Part shown: positions 1 to 5,133 of the stretch, piece after piece
How the letters are laid out: every line of letters starts with the position of its first letter
Numbering within the stretch: position 1 is the first letter of the stretch
Origin: Alphaproteobacteria bacterium
Lineage (GTDB): Bacteria; Pseudomonadota; Alphaproteobacteria; Rhizobiales; Xanthobacteraceae
Length of the DNA: 5,133 nt
Assembly (NCBI GenBank): GCA_005884855.1
Contig: VAZS01000145.1
Coordinates: forward strand, 1-5,133
Direction: 5' to 3'
Notes under the pieces: model-generated
What the model was told of the DNA's origin: nothing
The model's database searches: none
What the model saw: only the letters and a program-made list of their open reading frames with translations
Position numbers and translations under genes: made by a program

Positions 1-502
1 CACGTCGACACCAGCTACGGCAGGAAAACAGCCGGCCGCCGCCCGCGCGGCGGGGGCTGCACCGCAAACGCCTGCACCGCAATCGGTTGCTCCGCAGACG
101 CCTGCTCCGCGCAACACCGGTTCATCTGCAAGCGCGAACGCCGCCGCCCCGATGTCGCTGGTTCCACAGGGGCCGCCGCCCGCTGCTGATACACGAACGC
201 GGCTCGCTGACGTCAACCCGGTCCAGACCGCGCCCACTGCTGGCATCAACAGCGCGGGTTATCTGGTTCAAGTCTCCTCGCAGCGCAACGAGGCCGATGC
301 CCAGGCATCCTATCGCGCTCTTCAGGGCAAGTTCCCGGCCGTATTGGGATCGCATGCGCCGGTGATCAAGCGTGCTGACCTCGGCGACAAGGGCGTTTAC
401 TACCGCGCCTTGGTAGGCCCGTTCGGGTCCTCCGATGAGGCCTCACAGTTTTGCGGAAACTTGAAATCCGCGGGCGGGCAGTGCGTCGTCCAAAGGAATT
501 AG
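1..502 (+). CDS. SPOR-domain cell-envelope protein, 3' part (start outside window)
   Basis: The reading frame is open from base 2 to the TAG at 500-502, so the N-terminus lies upstream and any signal peptide or membrane anchor cannot be judged. About 85 residues of Pro/Ala/Gln/Thr-rich, low-complexity linker come first and include two PQTPAP copies. The SPOR domain (about 80 residues, bases 257-499) starts at GYLVQVSSQRNEADA and carries the typical late segment YYRALVGPFGSSDEA. It ends near the C-terminus with a Cys pair in FCGNLKSAGGQCVV. SPOR domains bind glycan strands stripped of stem peptides, usually in the periplasm at division sites, and the linker would span the distance from a membrane anchor. 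The next gene, nagZ, also concerns peptidoglycan. The family call is firm; the specific cellular role is not known from the sequence. The ATG at 152 is internal to the linker and is not taken as the start. Confidence 0.88.
   Translation, partial: TSTPATAGKQPAAARAAGAAPQTPAPQSVAPQTPAPRNTGSSASANAAAPMSLVPQGPPPAADTRTRLADVNPVQTAPTAGINSAGYLVQVSSQRNEADAQASYRALQGKFPAVLGSHAPVIKRADLGDKGVYYRALVGPFGSSDEASQFCGNLKSAGGQCVVQRN
59..110 (+). repeat. Imperfect 22-bp direct repeat in the SPOR-protein linker
   Basis: Two 22-base copies at 59-80 and 89-110 lie 30 bases apart and agree at 19 of 22 positions. Both encode APQTPAP. The three differences (GCA/GCT, CAA/CAG, GCA/GCT) are all silent third-position changes. 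It is a small in-frame duplication in a flexible linker. Confidence 0.7.
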
Positions 503-513
503 CAGCCCTTTCC

Positions 514-541
514 TTGACCCCCGCCCTAGGTGCAGGCTAAT
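514..541 (+). promoter_or_regulatory. Possible promoter just upstream of nagZ
   Basis: TTGACC (514-519) matches five of six bases of the -35 consensus. After a 16-base spacer, GCTAAT (536-541) matches four of six bases of TATAAT. Transcription would begin around 548-550, at or next to the nagZ ATG. The -10 box is only fair, and the gene could equally be read through from the SPOR gene 47 bases upstream. Confidence 0.35.
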
Positions 542-549
542 CGGCCCGA

Positions 550-1581
550 ATGAACACGCGGGCCTTCATCACAGGCGTTTCTGGGCCGGAGTTGAACGCC
601 GAGGAGCGTGAATTTATCCGCGCGCAGCGGCCGTGGGGTTTCATTCTATTTAAGCGGAACATTGAGACGCCGGGCCAAGTAGCTTATCTAATTACCGAAA
701 TGCGTAATGAGCTCGCTTGGCCGGATGCCCCGGTCCTGATCGATCAAGAAGGGGGGCGGGTCCAGCGCCTTGGACCACCACACTGGCCGATCTATCCGGC
801 CGGAGCGGTGTTTGGCCGGCTTTACGACCTCGATCCGGCGCTTGGGCTATCGGCTGCGCGGCTGAGCGGGCGCTTGATCGCGGCCGATCTCAGCGACCTC
901 GGCGTCAGCGTTGACTGCTTGCCGTTGGCGGATGTGCCCGTAACAGGGGCAAACGCGGTGATTGGCGACCGCGCCTACGGCACGAAGCCGGGCAAGGTCG
1001 CGGCCATCGCCCGAGCCGTGACGGAGGGGCTGGAGCAGGGCGGTATTTTGCCCGTTCTCAAGCACATTCCTGGCCACGGGCGGGCTACGGCGGATACCCA
1101 CTTCGGGCTTCCAGTGGTCGAAACCCCAAAAGCGGAACTGGAACGGACCGATTTTGCCGCCTTTCAGAAGCTGGCCGATCTGCCGATGGCGATGACGGCA
1201 CATGTTGTGTTTAGCGCACTGGACCCCGCCCTTCCGGCGACTACTTCTGCGACAATCATCGAGCAAGTGATTCGTGGCGTGATCGGTTTTCAGGGTTTGT
1301 TGATGAGTGATGACCTGTCCATGAATGCATTGGCGGGATCAATGGCCGAGCGGACGCGGGCGGTTTTTGCATCCGGCTGCGACATGGTGCTGCATTGTAA
1401 CGGCAAGATCGCCGAGATGGCCGAGGTCGCGCGTGAGACGCCGGAGTTGTCAGGTAAGGCATTGGAACGAGCCGGCCGCGCTTTGGCCTCACGCAAGGCC
1501 CCGCAACCGTTCGATCGGCTGAAGGCGCGGGCCGAACTGGATGCGTTGGTGGATCAAGCAGGAGCTGCGACAGGCGCATGA
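550..1581 (+). CDS. nagZ: Beta-N-acetylhexosaminidase NagZ (GH3)
   Basis: This 343-residue protein, close to the 341 of E. coli NagZ, is a glycoside hydrolase family 3 enzyme. NagZ removes GlcNAc from GlcNAc-anhydroMurNAc-peptides in the cytoplasm during peptidoglycan recycling; in some bacteria the product influences ampC beta-lactamase induction. Visible motifs are IDQEGGRVQR (64-73), GDRAYG (139-144), and KHIPGHG (171-177) followed after four residues by DTH (182-184), which gives the Asp182/His184 acid-base dyad typical of NagZ. The presumed nucleophile is Asp254 in MSDDLSM. No signal peptide is seen, as expected. The start is well fixed: an in-frame TAA at 538-540 lies just upstream and ATG 550 is the first start codon after it, although no convincing Shine-Dalgarno precedes it. 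The gene overlaps scpA by ATGA at its 3' end. All catalytic residues are present. Confidence 0.96.
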   Translation: MNTRAFITGVSGPELNAEEREFIRAQRPWGFILFKRNIETPGQVAYLITEMRNELAWPDAPVLIDQEGGRVQRLGPPHWPIYPAGAVFGRLYDLDPALGLSAARLSGRLIAADLSDLGVSVDCLPLADVPVTGANAVIGDRAYGTKPGKVAAIARAVTEGLEQGGILPVLKHIPGHGRATADTHFGLPVVETPKAELERTDFAAFQKLADLPMAMTAHVVFSALDPALPATTSATIIEQVIRGVIGFQGLLMSDDLSMNALAGSMAERTRAVFASGCDMVLHCNGKIAEMAEVARETPELSGKALERAGRALASRKAPQPFDRLKARAELDALVDQAGAATGA

Positions 1582-2408
1582 GCGCGGAGATTTTATCATT
1601 TGAGACCGGGCGTCCGGCTGAACTCAGCGATGACGAGCCGTCGCTGGTCGTGGATGTCGAGGGCTATGAAGGACCGTTAGACCTGTTGCTGGCCTTGGCG
1701 AGGCAGCAGAAGGTCGATCTGGCGAAGATCTCGATTCTGGCGCTCGCCAACCAGTATCTGGAGTTCATCGAAGCGGCTCGTAAGATCAGGCTTGAGCTTG
1801 CCGCCGACTATCTCGTGATGGCCGCCTGGCTGGCGTTTCTGAAATCTCGCCTGTTGCTTCCTGAAATCCCGTCGGCGGACGGACCGAGCGCCGAAGAGAT
1901 GGCGACCGCGCTCGCCAACCGCCTGCGCCGTCTGGAGGCCATTCGCGAGGCCTCGAACCGGCTGATGAACCGTCCGCAACTGAACCGCGATATTTTTCCC
2001 CGTGGTGATCCGGAAATCATTGCGGAAATCCGGCATCCGAGGTTCACCGCCACGCTATTCGACCTGCTCACGGCATATGCCGCGCAGCGTCAGCAGCGCG
2101 TCCTCGCAACCGTGCATCTGGCGAAACGCACGGTCTGGTCGTTGACTGAGGCGAGGGCGGCGCTGGAGCGCCTGGTTGGAATGGCTCAGGACTGGAGCCG
2201 TCTGGACCAATATCTAATCAACTACGTGGTTGAGCCCTCGCAAAAAGCCACGGTCTTTGCGTCCAGCTTTGCTGCGGCATTGGAGCTGGTCAGGGAAGGC
2301 GAGCTGGAACTACATCAGAAAGAGGCGTTCTCGCCGCTTTATTTTCGAAAGCGTCCGCCGCAACCAGTATCCGATGCGATGACCGCGCCGGATCTGCCGG
2401 CCGAGTAA
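1578..2408 (+). CDS. scpA: Segregation and condensation protein A (kleisin)
   Basis: The product has 276 residues, a normal length. ScpA is the kleisin subunit of the SMC-ScpAB condensin that compacts and segregates the chromosome: its N-terminal domain binds one SMC neck, its C-terminal winged helix binds the other SMC head, and the middle binds a ScpB dimer. The family signature VEGYEGPLDLLLALARQQKVD (27-47) leads into ISILALANQYLEFI (51-64) and AADYLVMAAWLAFLKSRLLLP (75-95). A variable middle follows. The C-terminal winged-helix region has ATVFASSFAAALELVREGELEL (224-245) and ends in KEAFSPLYFRKR. The ATG overlaps the nagZ stop (ATGA, 1578-1581), so translation is probably coupled; AGGAG at 1560-1564 is rather distant. 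The first 25 or so residues are a poorly conserved acidic leader. scpB follows directly. Confidence 0.96.
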   Translation: MSAEILSFETGRPAELSDDEPSLVVDVEGYEGPLDLLLALARQQKVDLAKISILALANQYLEFIEAARKIRLELAADYLVMAAWLAFLKSRLLLPEIPSADGPSAEEMATALANRLRRLEAIREASNRLMNRPQLNRDIFPRGDPEIIAEIRHPRFTATLFDLLTAYAAQRQQRVLATVHLAKRTVWSLTEARAALERLVGMAQDWSRLDQYLINYVVEPSQKATVFASSFAAALELVREGELELHQKEAFSPLYFRKRPPQPVSDAMTAPDLPAE

Positions 2409-2415
2409 GTGGAAG

Positions 2416-2421
2416 AAGGAG
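2416..2421 (+). promoter_or_regulatory. Strong ribosome binding site that sets the scpB start
   Basis: AAGGAG lies 8 bases before the ATG at 2430. It favours this ATG over the in-frame GTG at 2409, which directly follows the scpA stop and would place the site inside the coding sequence. Confidence 0.8.
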
Positions 2422-2429
2422 ACCGAGCC

Positions 2430-3143
2430 ATGGCAAGCCTCGCGGAAAAACGCATCGCCGATGCCAAGGAGCACTCTGATCCGCAAGCGCGGCCCGAGGA
2501 ATTGCGCCTTCTGGAAGCGCTTCTGTTCGCGTCCTCCGAACCGCTCGATCAGGCGGCGCTCGCCAAGCGGATGCCCGAGGGCGTCGACATCAAAGTCGCG
2601 CTGGCGCAATTGCAGGCGGAATACGCCTCGCGCGGTGTCAATCTGGTTCGGATCGCCAACAAATGGACGTTCCGTACCGCCAGCGATCTTTCCTGGCTGA
2701 TGACACGCGAAAGCACCGAGACGCGACGGCTGTCGCGGGCCGCCATCGAGATGCTCGCGATCATCGCTTATCACCAACCGGGGACGCGCGCCGAGATCGA
2801 GGAAATTCGCGGCGTGATGACTTCAAAGGGCACGCTCGATGTTTTGCTTGAAACCGGCTGGATTCGTCCGCGCGGTCGCCGCAAGACGCCGGGTAGGCCC
2901 TTGACGTTTGGAACCACGGAGGCCTTCTTGTCACAGTTCAGCCTGGAGGCGCTGAGCGATCTGCCGGGCCTTGAGGAGCTGAGGGGAACAGGCTTGCTCG
3001 ATTCCCGCTTGCCTTCCGGCTTCAGCGTTCCGACGCCCTCCGACAATCCAGCGTTACGCGATGATGAGGACCCGCTGGAAATTGGCGATCTGGAACTGGC
3101 GCTGGCGCCAGCGGTGGAGCCGGAAAGCGGCGGCCGGAGCTAA
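2430..3143 (+). CDS. scpB: Segregation and condensation protein B
   Basis: From ATG 2430 the protein has 237 residues. ScpB forms a dimer of tandem winged-helix domains that binds the central part of ScpA and regulates the SMC ring in the cytoplasm. The first winged helix starts at LRLLEALLFASSEPLDQAAL (25-44). The second carries the hallmark LSRAAIEMLAIIAYHQPGTR (101-120), then AEIEEIRGV (121-129), GWIRPRGRRKTPGRPLTFGTTEAFL (143-167) and the closing LSDLPGLEEL (175-184). The last 50 or so residues form an acidic, low-complexity tail, which is common in alphaproteobacterial ScpB. The GTG at 2409 would add only seven residues (MEEGDRA) and overlaps the Shine-Dalgarno, so it was not chosen. The gene sits 21 bases after scpA, almost certainly in the same transcript; a 154-base gap then separates it from tatA. 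Confidence 0.95.
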   Translation: MASLAEKRIADAKEHSDPQARPEELRLLEALLFASSEPLDQAALAKRMPEGVDIKVALAQLQAEYASRGVNLVRIANKWTFRTASDLSWLMTRESTETRRLSRAAIEMLAIIAYHQPGTRAEIEEIRGVMTSKGTLDVLLETGWIRPRGRRKTPGRPLTFGTTEAFLSQFSLEALSDLPGLEELRGTGLLDSRLPSGFSVPTPSDNPALRDDEDPLEIGDLELALAPAVEPESGGRS

Positions 3144-3186
3144 AAAGAGCATGAGCCTTGCCCGTCTCGCGAATTAAGGGTGAGCC

Positions 3187-3230
3187 GCTTTGACACGGCT
3201 TTGATAAGGCCTAAGTCCTTGTTTTTGACA
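3187..3230 (+). promoter_or_regulatory. Probable tatA promoter region with repeated -35-like boxes
   Basis: The gap after scpB contains TTGACA at 3190-3195, TTGATA at 3201-3206 and TTGACA at 3225-3230. The first two lie in an 11-bp tandem repeat (GCTTTGACACG, 3187-3197, and GCTTTGATAAG, 3198-3208; 9 of 11 identical). None has a convincing -10 box at 16-18 bases, so the exact promoter cannot be assigned. An imperfect inverted repeat (AAGG...CCTT, 3207-3221) lies between the boxes. Position and composition suggest a start site for the Tat operon; this is inference. Confidence 0.35.
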
Positions 3231-3259
3231 CCTCGCGCGCCTACTTTCCGCTCAGATTA

Positions 3260-3275
3260 GGCCGGGTCGCCGGCC
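3260..3275 (+). other. GC-rich stem-loop in the tatA leader
   Basis: GGCCGG (3260-3265) and CCGGCC (3270-3275) form a perfect 6-bp GC stem with the 4-base loop GTCG. It ends 9 bases before the tatA Shine-Dalgarno. TTTT at 3281-3284 follows after GCGCG, so a weak terminator or attenuator role is possible as well as a leader-stabilising role. Only the base pairing is seen; the function is inferred. Confidence 0.45.
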
Positions 3276-3284
3276 GCGCGTTTT

Positions 3285-3290
3285 GGAGGG
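3285..3290 (+). promoter_or_regulatory. Strong ribosome binding site of tatA
   Basis: GGAGGG lies 7 bases before ATG 3298. This excludes the in-frame TTG at 3283, which overlaps the site and would add only MEGCR. Confidence 0.8.
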
Positions 3291-3297
3291 TTGCAGG

Positions 3298-3534
3298 ATG
3301 GGTTCGCTTAGCATTTGGCACTGGATCGTCGTGATCGCAGTCGTCCTGCTGTTGTTCGGTCGTGGCAAGATTTCCGACCTGATGGGCGATGTCGCGCAGG
3401 GCATCAAAGCATTCAAGAAGGGCATGCAAGAGGACGAGAAGACCGCTGACAAGTCCGAGCCCGTCAAGAGTATCGATCACAACGCGGCGCCGTCCACGGC
3501 AACGCGGTCGGATGTCGGCAGCAAGACTCTCTGA
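3298..3534 (+). CDS. tatA: Twin-arginine translocase subunit TatA
   Basis: This 78-residue protein is a typical TatA. TatA forms the oligomer through which folded proteins with twin-arginine signals cross the inner membrane once TatBC has bound the substrate. A short N-terminus (MGSLSIWHW) leads into one membrane helix (about 7-20, [14 protein letters not shown]), then the conserved FGRGKI hinge (20-25). An amphipathic helix follows, [19 protein letters not shown] (25-43), and a charged, poorly conserved cytoplasmic tail ends the protein. The N-terminus lacks the Glu that marks TatB, and the FGRGK hinge is that of TatA, which settles A versus B. Its strong Shine-Dalgarno fits the need for TatA in excess. 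tatB follows after 113 bases. Confidence 0.95.
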   Translation: MGSLSIWHWIVVIAVVLLLFGRGKISDLMGDVAQGIKAFKKGMQEDEKTADKSEPVKSIDHNAAPSTATRSDVGSKTL

Positions 3535-3647
3535 CATCGGAAGATTGCGGCACAGTGCGGCAAGACCGGTCGGGGAAGACGCGGGCGGCCCAAATCTTGT
3601 TAGGCAAGCATTGGGGTGAAATCGCCTCGCGTTGAGCGGAAGTATTC
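3535..3647. other. Non-coding tatA-tatB spacer
   Basis: These 113 bases contain no plausible gene. They hold TGCGGCA twice at a 10-base period (3546-3552, 3556-3562), an 8-bp palindrome GACCGGTC (3564-3571), a weak AT-rich hairpin around CTTG/CAAG (about 3596-3608), and a modest GGAAG ribosome binding site (3638-3642) 5 bases before tatB. No clear terminator and no clear promoter were found. Confidence 0.6.
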
Positions 3648-4199
3648 ATGTTCGATATCGGGTGGAGTGAACTGGTCGTCATCGCCGTTGTGGCGCTGGT
3701 CGCAATCGGCCCGAAAGAGCTGCCGGGGGTTCTGCGCACCGTCGGGCAATGGATAGGCAAAGCGCGCAAGCTGGCCGGCGAATTCCAGGGCCAGTTCCGG
3801 GAAGCCATGCGCGAGGCCGAAATGGCCGACCTCAAAAAAAGCTTCGACGAAGTCAAGGAAGCCGCAACCGGTTTCACCAGCGGTCACTTGATGACCTCGC
3901 TGGAGAAGGACGTCGGGAACGCGCTGCGGATTGAGGACGTGGACAAGCCAGCGATCGACGCGCCGACAACGTCAATAGACGCGCCAACGACGTCCACAGA
4001 CGCGCTGGCGACATCCACAGATGCGCCGGTCATTCCGACCACCCCCGAGATGCCGATCCCGGAGACCTTCAGCGAGAGCGATGCGCGCGAGGCGGCATCG
4101 CAACCGCTGGCGATCGTTCAGGAGGTTCAGCCGCAACGTGCCGATCGCGACGCTCAGACGGCCGCGACTGATGTTGCAAAGGACGCCAAAGCGTCATGA
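3648..4199 (+). CDS. tatB: Twin-arginine translocase subunit TatB
   Basis: This 183-residue protein begins with the TatB signature MFDIGWSEL, including the conserved Glu8, and continues through one membrane helix (about 5-21) to the [10 protein letters not shown] hinge (21-30). A long amphipathic, probably helical segment follows (31-75, [20 protein letters not shown]). TatB pairs with TatC in the inner membrane to form the receptor for twin-arginine signal peptides. From about residue 95 the tail is low complexity, rich in Asp, Ala, Thr and Pro, with a seven-residue repeat at 103-127. Variable tails are normal in TatB, but the tandem repeat is a local peculiarity. The weak GGAAG Shine-Dalgarno contrasts with that of tatA. 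The stop overlaps the tatC start (ATGA, 4196-4199), which fits coupled, roughly equimolar TatB and TatC synthesis. Confidence 0.95.
   Translation: MFDIGWSELVVIAVVALVAIGPKELPGVLRTVGQWIGKARKLAGEFQGQFREAMREAEMADLKKSFDEVKEAATGFTSGHLMTSLEKDVGNALRIEDVDKPAIDAPTTSIDAPTTSTDALATSTDAPVIPTTPEMPIPETFSESDAREAASQPLAIVQEVQPQRADRDAQTAATDVAKDAKAS
3954..4028 (+). repeat. 21-bp in-frame tandem repeat in the tatB tail
   Basis: Three 21-bp units (3954-3974, 3975-3995, 3996-4016) and a 12-base partial unit (4017-4028) encode [21 protein letters not shown] and TDAP. Units one and two differ at four bases, all silent third positions. Unit three has diverged at the protein level. The tract lies beyond the conserved TatB core, in the cytoplasmic tail. 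Confidence 0.85.
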
Positions 4200-5023
4200 G
4201 CGATGAAGATATCGAGGCCAGCAAAGCGCCGCTGATGGATCATTTGATCGAGCTGCGCTCGCGGCTCATCAAGGCGCTGCTCGGCTTCGGCGTGGCATTC
4301 ATCTTCTGCTTCTTCTTCGCCAAACAGATCTACAACGTGCTGGTTTGGCCGTTCGTTTGGGTGGCGGGTCCTGAAAGCTCCAAATTCATTTACACCGCGC
4401 TGCTGGAATACTTCATCACCCAATTGAAGCTCGCTCTGTTCGGCGCCGCTTTCATATCGTTCCCAATCGTCGCCACGCAAATCTATAAGTTCGTGGCGCC
4501 TGGCCTGTACAAGCACGAGCGAGGCGCCTTCCTGCCGTACCTGATCGCGACCCCGGTTTTCTTCGTGCTCGGGTCGATGCTGGTCTATTTCGTGGTGCTG
4601 CCGATGTTGATCCGCTTTTCGCTCGGCATGCAGCAGGCGGGCGGTGCCGAAACAGCGCAAATTCAGTTATTGCCGAAGGTCGGCGAGTATCTGTCGCTGA
4701 TGATGTCGCTGATTTTCGCCTTCGGCGTGGCATTCCAGCTCCCGGTCATCCTGACCTTATTGGGCCGGATCGGCATCATCACCTCAACCCAGTTGCGCGA
4801 AAAACGCCGCTATTTCGTTGTGATCGCTTTCATTATCGCCGCCGTCCTCACTCCGCCCGATGTGCTCAGCCAAGCCTCGCTCGCGATCCCGTTGCTGGCG
4901 CTTTATGAGGGCTCTATCGTCGCGGTGCGCATCGTGGAGAAGAGGGCCACCGCCACAACGGCGGCTGCCGCCGCCCCACCCTCGGCAAGCCCGCCACCGC
5001 CCGCCGCCAATCCGGCGGAGTAG
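4196..5023 (+). CDS. tatC: Twin-arginine translocase subunit TatC
   Basis: This 275-residue, six-helix inner-membrane protein is the core of the Tat receptor. It recognises the twin-arginine motif on its cytoplasmic face and recruits TatA. Key conserved stretches are present: [11 protein letters not shown] (14-24), with Glu19 matching the conserved N-terminal Glu, and [11 protein letters not shown] (99-109), with Glu108 in the position of the signal-contacting Glu103 of E. coli. LTPPDVLSQ (218-226) is the third. Approximate membrane helices are 26-45, 74-97, 113-138, 163-189, 204-219 and 224-246. Compared with E. coli, the C-terminus carries an extra Ala/Pro tail (about 251-275). AAAGGA at 4178-4183 lies 12 bases before the start, and the ATGA overlap with tatB suggests translational coupling. 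No key residue is missing. Confidence 0.97.
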   Translation: MSDEDIEASKAPLMDHLIELRSRLIKALLGFGVAFIFCFFFAKQIYNVLVWPFVWVAGPESSKFIYTALLEYFITQLKLALFGAAFISFPIVATQIYKFVAPGLYKHERGAFLPYLIATPVFFVLGSMLVYFVVLPMLIRFSLGMQQAGGAETAQIQLLPKVGEYLSLMMSLIFAFGVAFQLPVILTLLGRIGIITSTQLREKRRYFVVIAFIIAAVLTPPDVLSQASLAIPLLALYEGSIVAVRIVEKRATATTAAAAAPPSASPPPPAANPAE

Positions 5024-5044
5024 TTGAAACCTGCGGTTCACCTG

Positions 5045-5074
5045 TCGAGGCGGCGCACTCCGCCTACGATTTGT
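5045..5074 (+). terminator. Probable rho-independent terminator of the tat operon
   Basis: AGGCGG (5048-5053) pairs with CCGCCT (5060-5065) around a 6-base loop. TCG (5045-5047) with CGA (5067-5069) extends the stem across one bulged A. TTTGT follows at 5070-5074. The GC-rich stem is good but the T-run is short, so termination may be partial. Confidence 0.5.
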
Positions 5075-5076
5075 CG

Positions 5077-5133
5077 TGCCCGGGCTTGACCCGGGCATCC
5101 ACGACTTGTTCTAAGGCAACAAACACGTGGATG
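5077..5133. repeat. Nested palindromic intergenic repeat, cut by the window edge
   Basis: An inner hairpin has perfect 8-bp arms, TGCCCGGG (5077-5084) and CCCGGGCA (5090-5097), with loop CTTGA. A second, larger hairpin uses CATCCACG (5096-5103) and CGTGGATG (5126-5133), extended inward by TTGTT (5106-5110) with AACAA (5118-5122) around a 7-base loop. The second arm ends exactly at the last base of the window, so the palindrome probably continues. It resembles the abundant GC-rich interspersed palindromes I recall from Bradyrhizobium and Rhodopseudomonas genomes; that identity is from memory. No gene is seen in 5024-5133. Confidence 0.65.

Noticed and set aside
152..502. Treating ATG 152 as the start of a complete small SPOR protein
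   Set aside because: The same frame is open to the left edge and encodes the same kind of Pro/Ala linker, and no ribosome binding site precedes 152.
847..1266. Minus-strand open frame of 139 codons opposite nagZ
   Set aside because: It is fully inside a conserved gene and has no recognisable domain.
2409..2411. GTG directly after the scpA stop as the scpB start
   Set aside because: It would put the strong AAGGAG inside the gene and add only seven unconserved residues; ATG 2430 is correctly spaced.
2310..2777. Minus-strand open frame of 155 codons across the scpA-scpB junction
   Set aside because: It lies opposite two firmly identified genes, resembles no known protein, and is the kind of open frame that high-GC coding sequence produces on its opposite strand.
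3183..3200. AGCCG/CGGCT hairpin with following TTT as an scpB terminator
   Set aside because: It has only five base pairs, an 8-base loop and three T; too weak to call, and it overlaps the repeat that contains the -35-like boxes.
3283..3285. TTG as the tatA start
   Set aside because: It overlaps the GGAGGG site, and TatA proteins normally begin at MGS(L/F)SIWHW, encoded from 3298.
3564..3571. GACCGGTC palindrome as a regulator site
   Set aside because: A single 8-bp palindrome is expected by chance in GC-rich DNA and has no partner site nearby.
3834..3840. Run of seven A in tatB as a programmed frameshift site
   Set aside because: The reading frame at the run does not give the usual slippery heptamer phasing, no strong downstream structure was seen, and the frame 0 protein is complete.
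4154..4660. Minus-strand open frame of 168 codons opposite the tatB end and tatC
   Set aside because: Its composition (many His, Glu, Gln and Arg) mirrors the hydrophobic codons of TatC on the other strand; there is no family resemblance.
1..5133. An undescribed defence, mobile or biosynthetic system
   Set aside because: Every gene belongs to a well-known core family, with uniform composition and strand; no CRISPR, transposase, tRNA, toxin-antitoxin pair or unknown gene was found.

Overview
The window looks like core chromosome from a high-GC alphaproteobacterium, most likely a member of the Nitrobacteraceae/Bradyrhizobiaceae (the Bradyrhizobium, Rhodopseudomonas, Nitrobacter and Afipia group). 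Three things suggest this: the protein sequences, the gene order SPOR protein - nagZ - scpA - scpB - tatA - tatB - tatC, and a GC-rich palindromic intergenic element of a kind I associate with these genomes. The family assignment rests on recognition, not on a search. All genes are on the + strand.

Bases 1-502 hold the 3' part of a gene for a SPOR-domain protein, with a Pro/Ala/Gln-rich linker followed by a peptidoglycan-binding SPOR domain. After a 47-base gap that contains a possible promoter comes nagZ (550-1581), for cytoplasmic beta-N-acetylhexosaminidase of muropeptide recycling. nagZ overlaps scpA (1578-2408) by ATGA. scpB (2430-3143) follows 21 bases later with a strong Shine-Dalgarno. 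ScpA and ScpB are the kleisin and winged-helix partners of the SMC condensin; smc itself is not in the window.

A 154-base gap (3144-3297) has several TTGA(C/T)A boxes and a GC-rich hairpin close to the Shine-Dalgarno of tatA. It probably starts the Tat unit: tatA (3298-3534), a 113-base gap, tatB (3648-4199), and tatC (4196-5023, overlapping tatB by ATGA). Together they encode a complete twin-arginine translocase for folded proteins. Behind tatC lie a terminator-like hairpin (5045-5074) and a nested palindromic repeat (5077-5133) that the window edge cuts off.

I see no new multi-gene system here; all seven genes belong to known families. What deserves a second look is non-coding or fine-scale: a possible leaderless nagZ, the tatA leader structure, the long tatA-tatB gap, a 21-bp tandem repeat in tatB, and the palindromic element at the right edge.
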